Part shown: in pieces, positions 36,716 to 46,010 of the stretch
How positions within the stretch are numbered: the stretch's first letter is position 1
Layout of the letters: each line of letters opens with the position of its first letter
Assembly (NCBI GenBank): GCA_003574785.1
Contig: QORU01000010.1
Span: forward strand, 124,001-188,000
Reading direction: 5' to 3'
Source: Taklimakanibacter deserti
GTDB taxonomy: Bacteria; Pseudomonadota; Alphaproteobacteria; Rhizobiales; Aestuariivirgaceae
Length of the DNA stretch: 64,000 bases
The notes under the pieces: generated by a model
Database searches by the model: none
Seen by the model: the letters and a program-made list of their open reading frames with translations, nothing else
What the model was told of the DNA's origin: nothing
Position numbers and translations under genes: made by a program

Positions 36716-37705
36716 ATGGCCTGGAGCATGGCCCCTCAGACGCCCGCTGACAACAAGCTTCTCGCCGTCCTCTATGCCTGCGGTGCGGTCGGCATCGCCT
36801 CTTGCGGCGATGCGGTCGTCAAATGGCTGAGCGGCAGCTATGCGGTGCATCAGATCCTCGTCATCCGCTGCCTGATCGGGATCCCTATCCTGGCCTTCAT
36901 CGTTCACAGAAACGCATCGCTCCGGAGCCTGCTCGGCCCCGGAACCGGGCTCAGCCTCATGCGCGCCGCCATCATGAGTTCCGCCTATCTCGCCTTCATC
37001 CTCTCCATCGCGGCGATGCCCCTGGCCGATTCGGTCGCCATCTATTTCGTCATGCCGCTCTTCGTGGCGGTCATCGCCGGACCGATGCTCGGCGAGCGCG
37101 TGCGCGTGCATCGCTGGATCGCCATCATCGGCGGCTTCATCGGCGTCATGATCATGATCAATCCGGGCAGCGGCGTGCTCGAGCCCGCCGCGCTGCTGGC
37201 CCTCTATTCCGCCATTGGCTATGCGGTCAGCCAGACGCTGGCGCGGCGCATCGTGCGCACCGTGCCGCCGGCGACCATGGCCTTCCATACCAATGCCGTC
37301 TATCTCGCCGTGGCGGTCAGTCTCGCTCTCATTTTCACCTTCCTCGACATGGGCGCCGTCCAGCACAAGAGCCTCGCTTTCCTGGCGCGGCCCTGGCAGT
37401 GGCCGCCTCTGCTTGATTTCGCCGCGATGCTGCTTCTCGGCGCCACCGTCGCCATCGCCATGGTGCTGTTCGCCATGGCCTATAAGAGTGCCGAGTCGAG
37501 CTTCGTGGCGCCCTTCGAATACAGCGCCATGTTCTGGGCAGCGGCGCTGGGCTTCCTCGCTTTCGGCGATGTGCCGAGCCTCAGAACCTTGTGGGGCGGC
37601 GCGATCGTGCTACTGGCCGGGCTGTTCATGCTGTGGGCGGACCGGCGGATCGACCGGCAACAGCAGAGTCTGCCGAGCCGCAAGCAGGTCAACGCCGAGA
37701 CGTGA
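36716..37705 (+). CDS. DMT-superfamily (EamA) transporter
   Basis: 329 aa from ATG 36716 (ATG 36728 also possible). Ten predicted membrane helices in two EamA halves: MPLADSVAIYFVMPLFVAVIAGPMLGE marks the end of half 1 and SSFVAPFEYSAMFWAAALGFLAFGD of half 2. EamA transporters export amino acids, nucleobases or other small metabolites; substrate unknown. The gene is divergent from the extensin-like gene and is followed by a 263-base gap. Confidence 0.82.
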   Translation: MAWSMAPQTPADNKLLAVLYACGAVGIASCGDAVVKWLSGSYAVHQILVIRCLIGIPILAFIVHRNASLRSLLGPGTGLSLMRAAIMSSAYLAFILSIAAMPLADSVAIYFVMPLFVAVIAGPMLGERVRVHRWIAIIGGFIGVMIMINPGSGVLEPAALLALYSAIGYAVSQTLARRIVRTVPPATMAFHTNAVYLAVAVSLALIFTFLDMGAVQHKSLAFLARPWQWPPLLDFAAMLLLGATVAIAMVLFAMAYKSAESSFVAPFEYSAMFWAAALGFLAFGDVPSLRTLWGGAIVLLAGLFMLWADRRIDRQQQSLPSRKQVNAET

Positions 37706-37754
37706 TTTATTCCTGCGCTGAGACCGGCTTCTTCGTTCGAAAACCTATTCCATT

Positions 37755-37908
37755 CCCCGGCCTGTGCAGGAAAACCGCGGGGGTTGTCGGCGCATCGCGT
37801 CCAGGAGTATAAGCCCCTCGCGCAAACAGGGCCGGCACGAACTGGCCTGACGCAGCCAGGTGAACTGGTGCTACGAGGGCAACCGGCAACTAGCTAATTC
37901 CGACAACC
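37755..37908 (+). promoter_or_regulatory. Candidate structured 5' leader RNA of the alanine dehydrogenase gene
   Basis: The 263-base gap before ald has nested complementarity on the + strand. A perfect 9-bp long-range stem pairs GGTTGTCGG (37782-37790) with CCGACAACC (37900-37908). Inside it CTGGC 37842-37846 pairs with GCCAG 37855-37859, GCCGG 37831-37835 with CCGGC 37883-37887, and CCCTCG 37815-37820 with CGAGGG 37874-37879; the last two cross, so they form a pseudoknot or alternatives. A separate hairpin (CCCCG 37755-37759 with CGGGG 37778-37782) touches the first stem. I cannot match it to a named riboswitch class; it ends about 60 bases before ATG 37969. Confidence 0.35.
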
Positions 37909-37968
37909 ATCAATCCAGACCGCTGGGCAGCCAGGCTCGCTCGCGTGTCCTTTGGGAGTTCTTCCATC

Positions 37969-39087
37969 ATGCTGATTGGCGTTCCGAAAGAGATCAAGAA
38001 TCACGAATACCGGGTGGGCATGACGCCGCTCTCGGTTCGTGAGGCCGTGCGCCACGGCCATGAGGTATGGGTCGAGATCGGCGCGGGATTGGGTATTGGC
38101 GCATCGGATGAGGATTACCGGGCCGCCGGCGCGCAGAATATTCCGACGGCGGAAGAAATTTTCGCCAAGGCCGACATGATCGTGAAGGTCAAGGAGCCGC
38201 AGGCGGTGGAGCGCAAGCTGCTGCGCGAAGGCCAGATCCTCTACACCTATCTGCATCTGGCGCCGGATCCGGAGCAGACCAAGGACCTCGTCAAGTCGGG
38301 CGCCGTTTGCATCGCCTATGAGACCGTAACCAATTCAAGGGGCGGCCTGCCTCTGCTCGCCCCCATGTCGCAAGTGGCGGGTCGCATGTCGATCCAGTCG
38401 GGCGCCCATTGCCTGGAAAAGGCGCAAGGCGGCCTGGGTATTCTCCTGGGCGGCGTGCCGGGCGTTGCCCCCGCCAAGGTCGTGATCCTGGGCGGCGGCG
38501 TCGTCGGCACCAATGCCGCGGCGATGGCCATGGGCCTCGGTGCCGATGTCACCATCCTCGAAAAGAGCACCGACCGGATGGAAGAACTGGTTTCCCGCTT
38601 CGGCACGCAGCTCAAGACGCTCTATTCGACGCAAGGTGCCGTCGAAGATCTCTGCGCCACCGCCGACCTCGTGGTGGGCGGCGTCCTCATTCCGGGGGCC
38701 GCGGCGCCGAAGCTCGTCACCCGCAAGATGCTCAAGGACTGGAAGAACGGCTCCGTCCTCGTCGATGTCGCAATCGACCAGGGCGGCTGCGCCGAGACCT
38801 CCAAGGCCACGACCCATGCCGATCCGACCTATGTGGTCGACGGCGTCATCCATTATTGCGTCGCCAACATGCCGGGCGGCGTGGCGCACACCTCGACCTA
38901 CGCGCTCAACAATGTGACCTTGCCTTTCGGTCTCAGGATCGCCGACAAGGGCTACAAGCAGGCGCTGCTCGAGGACCATCATCTGCGCGCCGGCCTCAAT
39001 GTCTGCAAGGGCAAGGTGACCTACAAGGCCGTCGCCGACGATCTCGGTTACGAATATGTGCCGCCCGAGAAAGCGCTTGCCGCCTGA
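37969..39087 (+). CDS. ald: Alanine dehydrogenase
   Basis: 372 aa, normal length. [20 protein letters not shown], the catalytic Lys/His region [10 protein letters not shown] and YTYLHLAP, and the NAD-binding [22 protein letters not shown] are diagnostic. It interconverts L-alanine with pyruvate + NH4+ + NADH. In pathways that use pyruvate-dependent transaminases (taurine:pyruvate, pyridoxamine:pyruvate, both represented or implied in this window) it regenerates pyruvate and releases ammonium. ATG 37969 has GGGAG at 37954-37958; the in-frame extension to 37945 is not conserved. Confidence 0.95.
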   Translation: MLIGVPKEIKNHEYRVGMTPLSVREAVRHGHEVWVEIGAGLGIGASDEDYRAAGAQNIPTAEEIFAKADMIVKVKEPQAVERKLLREGQILYTYLHLAPDPEQTKDLVKSGAVCIAYETVTNSRGGLPLLAPMSQVAGRMSIQSGAHCLEKAQGGLGILLGGVPGVAPAKVVILGGGVVGTNAAAMAMGLGADVTILEKSTDRMEELVSRFGTQLKTLYSTQGAVEDLCATADLVVGGVLIPGAAAPKLVTRKMLKDWKNGSVLVDVAIDQGGCAETSKATTHADPTYVVDGVIHYCVANMPGGVAHTSTYALNNVTLPFGLRIADKGYKQALLEDHHLRAGLNVCKGKVTYKAVADDLGYEYVPPEKALAA

Positions 39088-39130
39088 TCGGATTTGACAG
39101 CTTTCATCCGGCGTAGGACCGTCCATGGAA

Positions 39131-39152
39131 CGGCTCGCTTTCCAGCGAGTCG
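39131..39152 (+). terminator. Hairpin after ald
   Basis: CGGCTCGC (39131-39138) pairs with GCGAGTCG (39145-39152) through 8 bp, one of them G-U, with a TTTCCA loop. It is 44 bases after the ald stop and just upstream of the next gene's ribosome site. No T-run follows, so termination would be weak; it may instead separate expression of the two genes. Confidence 0.35.
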
Positions 39153-39170
39153 GTCCGATGGAGGTGCGCC

Positions 39171-40250
39171 ATGGGGAAAGCAAAAGTCCGCAAGGGGATG
39201 CCGAGCGTCGCCTTGACCAAGGCGGAATTCGTCGAACGCTTCAGGGCGCGCTTCTTTGATCCGGTCTTTGCGGAAAATGCGAAGGAGATCGAGGCATTGC
39301 TGCCCCAGGCCTGGACCTCCTATCACGATTATCACAAGAGCCCGCGTACCCGAAAAGCCGGCAAGGGCTTCGCCGATCCCGCCTATGATCTGTCGGTCGA
39401 TTGGCTCGCCGCGCATCAGAGCATAAGGGCGGCCGAACGGCAGCATCGAGACAAAGCCTTGCCTTCGCGCATCCTCATCATCAACGGATCAATGCGCAGC
39501 GACCAGACTTGTCCCGGCGAGATGTCGAAGAGCTGGCGTCTCACGCAGATGGCGCGCAGGATCGTCGAGGCGCAGCGCGGCTTCGAAGCAGAAGTGCTCG
39601 ATCTCAGCCGTCTTGCTTCCGAATATGGCCGCGTCATCTATCCGTGCAAGGCCTGCGTCTCGACCGCCATGCCGCTCTGCCATTGGCCCTGCTCCTGCTA
39701 TCCCAATCATGCGATCGGACAAGTGAACGACTGGATGAACGAGATCTATCCGCTCTGGGTCAGGGCGCATGGCATCATGATCGTGACGCCGGTCAACTGG
39801 TATCATGTACCGGCGGGCCTCAAGGCGATGATGGACCGGCTGGTCTGCGCCGATGGCGGTAATCCTGACCCGACCTCGACCCATGGCAAGGACGCGGAAG
39901 CGGCGAAAGCGCTCGAGCTCAAGGGCTGGCCTTATCCGCGCCATCTCGCCGGCCGCGTGTTCTCGGTCATCGTGCATGGCGATGCCTCGGGCACGGAGAA
40001 TTTGCGCCGCAACCTATCCGACTGGCTGACCGATATGGGATTGATCCCGGCAGGCACAAAGGCCCTGCTCGACCGCTATGTCGGCTATTACCGCGACTAT
40101 GCAACAAGCCATGACGATCTCGATCAGGACCGCGATTTCCAGGCGGAAGTGCGCAACGCGGCTGAGGCCCTGATCGCCGCGGTGACGCTGAAGCGCAAGG
40201 GCAAGCTTGGGCAGGTCGATGCCGGACTCAAGAACCCGCGGCCAAAATGA
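39171..40250 (+). CDS. Flavodoxin-fold NAD(P)H-dependent FMN reductase-like protein
   Basis: 359 aa. The C-terminal two thirds form a flavodoxin-like domain: SRILIINGSMRSDQTCPGEM (FMN phosphate loop), MIVTPVNWYHVPAGLKAMMDRL (isoalloxazine loop) and SVIVHGDASGTENLRRNLSD. It has an extra ~95-residue N-terminal segment (AKVRKGMPSVALTKAEFVERF) and a Cys-rich insertion YPCKACVSTAMPLCHWPCSCYP with five Cys, possibly a metal or cluster site. Good ribosome site GGAGGTGCGCC before ATG 39171. Electron acceptor unknown. Confidence 0.75.
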   Translation: MGKAKVRKGMPSVALTKAEFVERFRARFFDPVFAENAKEIEALLPQAWTSYHDYHKSPRTRKAGKGFADPAYDLSVDWLAAHQSIRAAERQHRDKALPSRILIINGSMRSDQTCPGEMSKSWRLTQMARRIVEAQRGFEAEVLDLSRLASEYGRVIYPCKACVSTAMPLCHWPCSCYPNHAIGQVNDWMNEIYPLWVRAHGIMIVTPVNWYHVPAGLKAMMDRLVCADGGNPDPTSTHGKDAEAAKALELKGWPYPRHLAGRVFSVIVHGDASGTENLRRNLSDWLTDMGLIPAGTKALLDRYVGYYRDYATSHDDLDQDRDFQAEVRNAAEALIAAVTLKRKGKLGQVDAGLKNPRPK

Positions 40251-40296
40251 TGTTGACCTCGTTCAATGCGGGCGTGGGGTGATCGCCATCCCTCTC

Positions 40297-42699
40297 CTAT
40301 TTCTGTGTGACTTTCAGCTGCTCGATCTTGCCGTCGAAGGCGAAAGGCCGCTTGTCTTCATAGGACAAGGAAACGGTCGAGCCGAGATCGACACCGATGT
40401 CGAAAGACTCGGTCGCCGTGAAGGCGGCCGGCACGGTTCGCTTCACCGTCGTGCGCGCAGCTTCCGCGCCGTCGACGGTGATGACCACCTCGGCAGGCCC
40501 GGCCGGCTTCACGATCTTCGTATCGATGACGATCTCATGCTTGCCTGCCGGAATCTTCTCCGTGCGCGCCTGGTAGTTCTCGATGATCATCATGTTGTAT
40601 TCATAGACCAGGTGGCCACCTTCCATGTAGACGGTGAGGCCTCCGCCCGCGCCGCCGACAGCGTAGAGCACACCATTGGCATTCTCGCCGAACACGGCGT
40701 CGATCGTCACATGCGTGCTCTGGCGCCCGACGCCGGGCCCCGAGAATTCCGGCATGCGGCGGCTATTGGGGCCGAAAGTCCATTCATCATAGGCGGTCTT
40801 GACGCGATCCTCCGGATGAAGCCTGAGCCAGTTTCCGGCGCCGATCGGAAAATCCTTGTTTTCGTCAGCGACGGCGAGGAAGCGCTTCTTCATCTCCTCG
40901 AGCTTTTGCGGATCCTGCTTTGCAAGATCGTTCGCCTGGGAGAAGTCGGACCTCAGATCATAGAGCTCCCAAGGATCGGTCGCCGAATCCCATTCGGCCA
41001 CACGCTTGACCGAACCAGGTGTATCCCAGGGAATGAACGGTCCCATCGTGCCGGCGAACCAGCCGTCGAGATAGAGTCCGCGACTGCCATTGTTGTCGAA
41101 GAACTGCATGGTCTTCTGCGTCTTCGCCGCGGCATCGCTGAAAGTACCAGCGAAGCTCGTGCCGTCCATCGGCATCTGCTCATAGCCGTTCACCACCTTG
41201 GGATTCCGGATGTCGAGGATGTCATAGATGGTCGGTGCGATGTCGATCACATGCTGGAATTGCTGGCGCATCTTGCCGTCATGCTTGATGTGGCCCGGCC
41301 ACGACACCACCATCGGATTGCGGGTGCCGCCGAAATAGGAGCCCAGCAGCTTGGTGCCCTTGAACGGCGTGCCGCCGGCCCAGGCCCAGCCGGCATGGTA
41401 CATATTGTCGGTCCGGGGCGAGCCCAGCACCTTAAGCCCGCCAATCCTGTCGAGTGCCGCGATCTGCTGCTCGACGGTGTTTTCGATGTTGTTCTGGGCG
41501 AGAAGCTCGCTGATCGAACCCTGCTGGCCTTCGGCGCTCGAGCCATTGTCACCGAAGATGTAGAAGATCAAGGTGTTGTTCCTGAGCCCGCGCACCTCGA
41601 GGCCGTCGACCAGCCGGCCGACTTCGGTGTCGGTGTGCTCGACGAAGCCGGCAAAGAGCTCCATCAGCCGCTCCTGGAACGGGCGCTGTTCCTTAGGCAC
41701 GCTGTCCCAGGAGGGCATGGTCGGATCGCGTTCGGTGAGCTTGGTGCCCGGCGGAATCACGCCCATTTCGAGCTGGCGCTTGTAGACGCGCTCGCGATAG
41801 GCATCCCAGCCGTTGCCGAACTTGCCCTTATATTTGTCGGCCCATTCCTGGAAAATGTGATGCGGTCCATGGACGCCGCCCGGCGCCCAGTACATGAAGA
41901 ACGGCTTGCCGGGATCGTAGGCGCGATAGTCGTCGAGCCATTTCAATGCCTTGTCGACCATGTCGCTGGTCAGGTGATATTTCGGATCGTGCGGGGGCTC
42001 GACCGCATCGTAATTCTCGGTGAGCCGCGGCTCATATTGCGAGGTCTCGCCGCCGAGGAAGCCGTAGAAATATTCGAAGCCATAGCCGTTGGGCCAGCGG
42101 TCCTTCGGTCCGATGGCGGTCGTCTCGGTGGCGGGCGTATTGTGCCACTTGCCGAAGGCCGAGGTGTGATAGCCGTAGTTCTTCAGCACTTCGGCGGCGG
42201 TCGCCGCCGTCTTGGGAATGATGCCGGTGAAGCCGTCGAAGGCCACCGCGCGCTCGGCGATGGTGCCCGAGCCGACGCGTGTATGGTTGCGCCCGGTCAG
42301 GAGCGAGGCGCGCGTCGGCGAGCAGATCGAGGTTGTATTGAACTGGTTGTAGCTGATGCCCTCCGCGGCAAGTCGCGCCAGCGTCGGCGTATGCACCTCG
42401 CCGCCGAAGGTCTCGGCCACGCCGAAACCGACATCGTCGAGAAGCACGATGAGGATGTTGGGCGCCCCCTTGGGCAGGCGCTGCGGCTCCTGCGGCCACG
42501 CCATGGTCGAATCCTGCAGGCGCGGCGCTATCTTGCTTGCCATGGGTGTCGGCGGAAACGGCAGGACGGAGCCGTCGTCCGGCGCCGACTGCGCCTGGAT
42601 CGGCGCCGTGAAGGCGATAGCCGACGCGACAAGGACAGTGCTGGCGCGCAAAGCGTGAAGCGCCGCAACCCAGTTTCGAGTCTTTGAGCGAATGGTCAT
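40297..42699 (-). CDS. Arylsulfatase (Cys-type, periplasmic), long form
   Basis: 800 aa. Sec signal peptide to about residue 37 (TAPIQAQS). Alkaline-phosphatase-superfamily sulfatase: metal motif NILIVLLDDVGFG, modification motif C126-S-P-T-R followed by ASLLTGR, and KWHNTP. Cys126 must be oxidised to formylglycine by a maturase not found in this window. About 250 residues beyond the core form a C-terminal beta-rich domain (GGGLTVYMEGGHLVYEYNMM) typical of large AtsA-like enzymes. Hydrolyses a sulfate ester; substrate unknown. ATG 42699 is preceded by AGGAGGACGG, 10 bases after the upstream sulfatase gene, so they are cotranscribed. Confidence 0.9.
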   Translation of the reverse strand: MTIRSKTRNWVAALHALRASTVLVASAIAFTAPIQAQSAPDDGSVLPFPPTPMASKIAPRLQDSTMAWPQEPQRLPKGAPNILIVLLDDVGFGVAETFGGEVHTPTLARLAAEGISYNQFNTTSICSPTRASLLTGRNHTRVGSGTIAERAVAFDGFTGIIPKTAATAAEVLKNYGYHTSAFGKWHNTPATETTAIGPKDRWPNGYGFEYFYGFLGGETSQYEPRLTENYDAVEPPHDPKYHLTSDMVDKALKWLDDYRAYDPGKPFFMYWAPGGVHGPHHIFQEWADKYKGKFGNGWDAYRERVYKRQLEMGVIPPGTKLTERDPTMPSWDSVPKEQRPFQERLMELFAGFVEHTDTEVGRLVDGLEVRGLRNNTLIFYIFGDNGSSAEGQQGSISELLAQNNIENTVEQQIAALDRIGGLKVLGSPRTDNMYHAGWAWAGGTPFKGTKLLGSYFGGTRNPMVVSWPGHIKHDGKMRQQFQHVIDIAPTIYDILDIRNPKVVNGYEQMPMDGTSFAGTFSDAAAKTQKTMQFFDNNGSRGLYLDGWFAGTMGPFIPWDTPGSVKRVAEWDSATDPWELYDLRSDFSQANDLAKQDPQKLEEMKKRFLAVADENKDFPIGAGNWLRLHPEDRVKTAYDEWTFGPNSRRMPEFSGPGVGRQSTHVTIDAVFGENANGVLYAVGGAGGGLTVYMEGGHLVYEYNMMIIENYQARTEKIPAGKHEIVIDTKIVKPAGPAEVVITVDGAEAARTTVKRTVPAAFTATESFDIGVDLGSTVSLSYEDKRPFAFDGKIEQLKVTQK

Positions 42700-42708
42700 C
42701 CCGTCCTC

Positions 42709-44307
42709 CTATCGCCCGAGGCCGATATCCTTCGGCGGGTATTTCCTGAATGTCGCCGCATGACCTTTGAGCTCGCCCGCCATCGAGGCGAGCCAGGCAT
42801 TCATGCGGTGGCCGACAGGATATTCCTCCTTGGGATCGATGTAGAGGTTGAACAGCCACGGGGCCAGGCCCACGTCGCTGACTGTGGTCATATCGATATT
42901 GAGCCACTGCGCCTTATGCTCAACGACCTTCACATGGATCTTGTATTCGTACATGCGCATGGCCATCAGGTTGCTCTCGTTCCAGATATAGACCTTCTCG
43001 CGGTTGGACTGGCCGTCATCGGCGATGAAGAAGGATGTCTGGTCGATGCCATCGATATAGCGGTCGGTCGGAATCTTGTCGGCGGCGCCGGCGAAATGCA
43101 GCGAGGTGTTGAAGAGATCCATGAGATCGAACAGGTCGTCGCTCTCGCGGCCGGGGTTGATCATGCCTCTCCAATAGGCGATGCCAGGCACGCGCACACC
43201 ACCCTCCCAGGCCGAGCCCTTGGCGCCGCGGAATGGCGTGTACCCGGCGTCGGGCCAGCTGTCGAGCTGCGGCCCGTTGTCGGACGTGACGAAAATGAAA
43301 GTATTGTCGAGGACGCCAGCTTCGTCCAGCGCCGCGACGATCTCCCCAACATAAGCGTCAACCTCGACCATGTCGTCCTTATAGGCATATTTGCTGGCGC
43401 TCTTGCCCTCGAAGGCCTTGCTGGCAAAATTGTCCGCATGCACCTTCATGAAGGAGTGCTCGAGGAAGAACGGCGCGTTGCCGGCCGCGAGCTCCTTGAT
43501 CTTGGCGACACTGAACTCCTTCGTCATGCGGTCGCCTTCCGCCATCGTCTCGATACTGTCGATCTTCACGACGTCGGTCGTCTTGCCGCCCTTGAAACCG
43601 TGCACGAGAGCGTCGCTGGCACCGGTCTTGCGCAGCATCGCAAGGCGCTCCGGATTGAGAACGAGATCAGGATAGCGGCGCTTGTCGACGCCCTGGCTGA
43701 TCTCCTTCTCGGCCTCGTAGAAGCCGTAGAATTCGTCGAAACCGACATCGTGCGGGCGCATGCCTTCGGGGGCGCCAACATGCCATTTGCCCGAAAGAAC
43801 GGTCGCGTAACCCACCTCCCCCAGTAGTTTCGGCAACGAGATCTCGTCCGCCCACGGATTCTTGGTGATCCTGTCGCCCGCCAGGATCGGGCGCGTCAGC
43901 CCGGTGCGCACGGGCAGCCTTCCGGTGAGGAGGGCCGAGCGCGTGGGGGTGCAGGTGGGCTGCGAATAGGCCGAAGTCAGCTTGAGGCCCTCGCGCGCCA
44001 GCCTGTCCATATTGGGCGTCGCCGCGCCGATGGCCCCACCGCCGCCATAGGAGCCCGGATCGCCATAGCCCATGTCGTCGACGACCAGCCACACGATGTT
44101 CGGCCGCTTGCCGGTCTTCCTGAAGAGCGCGTCGAGCTTCTGCTGGGCCGTCTCCGCCTGCTGCGGATGCACCAGGGCCGGCTCCAGGCTCTCGCTCGCC
44201 CGCGTGGCCTTGCTCAGCACCGACTGCGCCGAAAGCTGCGCGGTGCTGCCCAGCAGCAGTGCCCCGCAGATCCCCAGAATGCCCGTATGACGTGCCAGGT
44301 TCCTCAT
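42709..44307 (-). CDS. Arylsulfatase (Cys-type, periplasmic), short form
   Basis: 532 aa. Signal peptide MRNLARHTGILGICGALLLGSTAQLSA; NIVWLVVDDMGYGDPGSYGGG metal site; C119-T-P-T-R with SALLTGRLPVRTG is the formylglycine motif; GKWHVGAPEG follows. A helical stretch (residues 35-65) separates the leader from the catalytic domain. First gene of a two-sulfatase operon. Liberates sulfate from a sulfated organic compound in the periplasm. Confidence 0.9.
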   Translation of the reverse strand: MRNLARHTGILGICGALLLGSTAQLSAQSVLSKATRASESLEPALVHPQQAETAQQKLDALFRKTGKRPNIVWLVVDDMGYGDPGSYGGGGAIGAATPNMDRLAREGLKLTSAYSQPTCTPTRSALLTGRLPVRTGLTRPILAGDRITKNPWADEISLPKLLGEVGYATVLSGKWHVGAPEGMRPHDVGFDEFYGFYEAEKEISQGVDKRRYPDLVLNPERLAMLRKTGASDALVHGFKGGKTTDVVKIDSIETMAEGDRMTKEFSVAKIKELAAGNAPFFLEHSFMKVHADNFASKAFEGKSASKYAYKDDMVEVDAYVGEIVAALDEAGVLDNTFIFVTSDNGPQLDSWPDAGYTPFRGAKGSAWEGGVRVPGIAYWRGMINPGRESDDLFDLMDLFNTSLHFAGAADKIPTDRYIDGIDQTSFFIADDGQSNREKVYIWNESNLMAMRMYEYKIHVKVVEHKAQWLNIDMTTVSDVGLAPWLFNLYIDPKEEYPVGHRMNAWLASMAGELKGHAATFRKYPPKDIGLGR

Positions 44308-44611
44308 GAGGCTGTCTCCTCTCGTTGCTCGTTGCGGACGACGCAGCTAAACCGGCTTGCGTCGTCAACGTATCGATAGCTCGGGTAGAGGCGTGAAGTC
44401 GGTACTGGAAACCTCGCCAAGCCTATACGACCGGGGGAGCGCGCGGCAGTTGGACCAAGGCCCTACAAGCGGCGCTTGCCCTACCCCAATCCCGGATTCT
44501 AGATTGCTTGACCTTTCGCATTGAGTCCGCCCGGCAACATGAACAAAGGGGAGGCAATAGCGGCTTCGCGACCACGCTTGACCTCGTATAATGCTCGGAT
44601 AGCCTGCCTAC
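44308..44611. promoter_or_regulatory. Divergent intergenic region, sulfatase operon / lrgAB-like operon
   Basis: 304 bases with no convincing gene; the open frames across it are run-ins from the opposite strand of lrgA. A consensus -10 TATAAT lies at 44587-44592, 20 bases upstream of ATG 44612, without a good -35 at 17 bases. A TTGACC at 44578-44583 is too close to serve it. No long inverted repeat or regulator gene is seen. Confidence 0.35.
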
Positions 44612-44995
44612 ATGATCGAGACCTTCGCTCTTCTCCTCCTCTGCCAGCTTGCGGGCGAGGTCCTGTCGCATGGCTTCGGCCTGCCCATGCCCGGTCCGGT
44701 GATCGGATTGCTCATCCTCTTCGCCGGCCTCGTCATCGCGCAGAATTTCGGGAAGGCGAGCGCGGTATCGATCAACGACACGGCGCTCGGGCGCGCGACC
44801 CAAGGATTGCTGCAGCATCTCTCCCTCCTCTTCGTGCCGGCGGGTGTCGGTGTGATCGATCACCTGCATCTTCTGCAAACCTATGGGCCGGTCCTGTTCC
44901 TGGCGCTCTTCGTCTCCACCGCTTTGTCCCTCGCCGTCACCGCGCTGACCTTCACCGCGGTTAAAAGCTGGCGGTCGCCGCGGGGAGTGTCATGA
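44612..44995 (+). CDS. LrgA/CidA-family membrane protein
   Basis: 127 aa, four transmembrane helices with the family core GLPMPGPVIGLLILFAGLV and a loop LLFVPAGVGVIDH. LrgA/CidA proteins are holin-like; in Gram-negative bacteria and plants they take part in murein hydrolase control or organic acid (pyruvate/glycolate) transport together with LrgB. ATG 44612 has no clear Shine-Dalgarno. Coupled to the next gene by ATGA. Confidence 0.85.
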   Translation: MIETFALLLLCQLAGEVLSHGFGLPMPGPVIGLLILFAGLVIAQNFGKASAVSINDTALGRATQGLLQHLSLLFVPAGVGVIDHLHLLQTYGPVLFLALFVSTALSLAVTALTFTAVKSWRSPRGVS

Positions 44996-45711
44996 CGCCG
45001 GCTTTCGATCTCTGGGTCTATCTCGCTTCGACGCCGCTTCTGTGGCTGACCGTCACCTTGATCGTCTGGATCGCTGCCGACCGGATCGCCGTCGCATCGG
45101 GCCGGCATCCGGTGGTCAATCCGGTCCTTCTCTCGATCATTGCGCTCGGCACCCTTCTCATCGTCACCCACACCTCCTTCGCCGCCTATTTCCAGGGCGC
45201 GCAGTTCGTGCACTTCCTTCTGGGGCCCGCGATCGTGGCGATCGCCATACCGCTCTATCGCAATCTCGACAAAGTGCGGGAAAACCTGCTGCCGATGATC
45301 GCCGCTCTGGTCATGGGATCGGTGACCGCCGTCGTCTCGGCGCTCGCCGTCGCGGCCTATTTCGGCCTGCCCGATCCGGTGCTCGCGGCACTGGCGCCCA
45401 AATCGGTGACGGCGGGCGTCGCCATGGGCATCGCCGAGCAATTCGGCGGCGAAGCGGCGCTCACCGCCGTGCTTGTCGTCACCACCGGCCTTTTTGGCGC
45501 CATCATGGTCACGCCGCTGATGAACGCGCTGGGCCTCAAGGACTATGCCGCGCGCGGCTTCGCCGCCGGCCTTGCGGCGCATGGCATCGGCACGGCCAGG
45601 GCCTTCGTCGTCGACGAGGTGGCCGGCACCTTCGCCGGCATCGCCATGGCGCTCAATGCGGTCATGACCGCCCTCATCCTTCCTTTCATCCTCTATTGGT
45701 TCCTCAAATAA
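44992..45711 (+). CDS. LrgB-family membrane protein
   Basis: 239 aa, about eight helices. Family motifs LGPAIVAIAIPLYRNLDKV, LAPKSVTAGVAMGIAEQFGG and ARGFAAGLAAHGIGTARAF are all present. Partner of LrgA. Starts by overlapping the lrgA stop. The cupin gene begins 17 bases downstream, so this may be a four-gene operon with the cupin and sulfotransferase. Confidence 0.9.
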   Translation: MTPAFDLWVYLASTPLLWLTVTLIVWIAADRIAVASGRHPVVNPVLLSIIALGTLLIVTHTSFAAYFQGAQFVHFLLGPAIVAIAIPLYRNLDKVRENLLPMIAALVMGSVTAVVSALAVAAYFGLPDPVLAALAPKSVTAGVAMGIAEQFGGEAALTAVLVVTTGLFGAIMVTPLMNALGLKDYAARGFAAGLAAHGIGTARAFVVDEVAGTFAGIAMALNAVMTALILPFILYWFLK

Positions 45712-45727
45712 AACAAAGGAGACATCG

Positions 45728-46009
45728 ATGTCCGGCACCGCCAAAGCCATCAAGCATATCGAGAACGACAGGGTGATCGTCACCGAATACCGCTTCGCGC
45801 CCGGCGCCAATACCGGCTGGCACCGGCATGGCCATGATTATGTCGTCGTGCCCCTGATGGATGGCAAGGTGAAACTCCTCACCAAGCAAGGCGAGAATTT
45901 CGCCGAGATGAAGAAGGGCGTGCCCTATTTCCGCAATGAAGGCGTCGAGCACGACGTCATCAATGCCAATGACGGCGAATATGCCTTCATCGAGATCGAG
46001 ATCAAATAG
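45728..46009 (+). CDS. Small cupin-domain protein
   Basis: 93 aa, single cupin barrel. Metal-binding motif GWHRHGHDYVVVPLMDG (His-x-His plus distal Glu/Gly) and a second motif with His in EGVEHDVINAN. Ribosome site AAAGGAG at 45716-45722 before ATG 45728. Single small cupins often act as mannose-6-phosphate-isomerase-like or dioxygenase-like proteins; activity is unknown. Next gene starts one base after the stop. Confidence 0.8.
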   Translation: MSGTAKAIKHIENDRVIVTEYRFAPGANTGWHRHGHDYVVVPLMDGKVKLLTKQGENFAEMKKGVPYFRNEGVEHDVINANDGEYAFIEIEIK

Positions 46010-46010
46010 A

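Noticed and set aside
37827..37887. Guanidine-II (mini-ykkC) riboswitch suggested by two ACGA loops
   Set aside because: The stems around the two ACGA sequences contain mismatches, and the downstream gene (ald) is not a guanidine gene.
40207..42687. 826-codon open frame on the + strand opposite the long sulfatase
   Set aside because: It is the antisense of a clear sulfatase, is rich in His/Arg/Asp low-complexity, has no domain and no ribosome site. High G+C produces such shadows.
44423..44878. 151-codon minus-strand open frame over the sulfatase/lrgA gap
   Set aside because: Mostly antisense of lrgA, low-complexity, no ribosome site.
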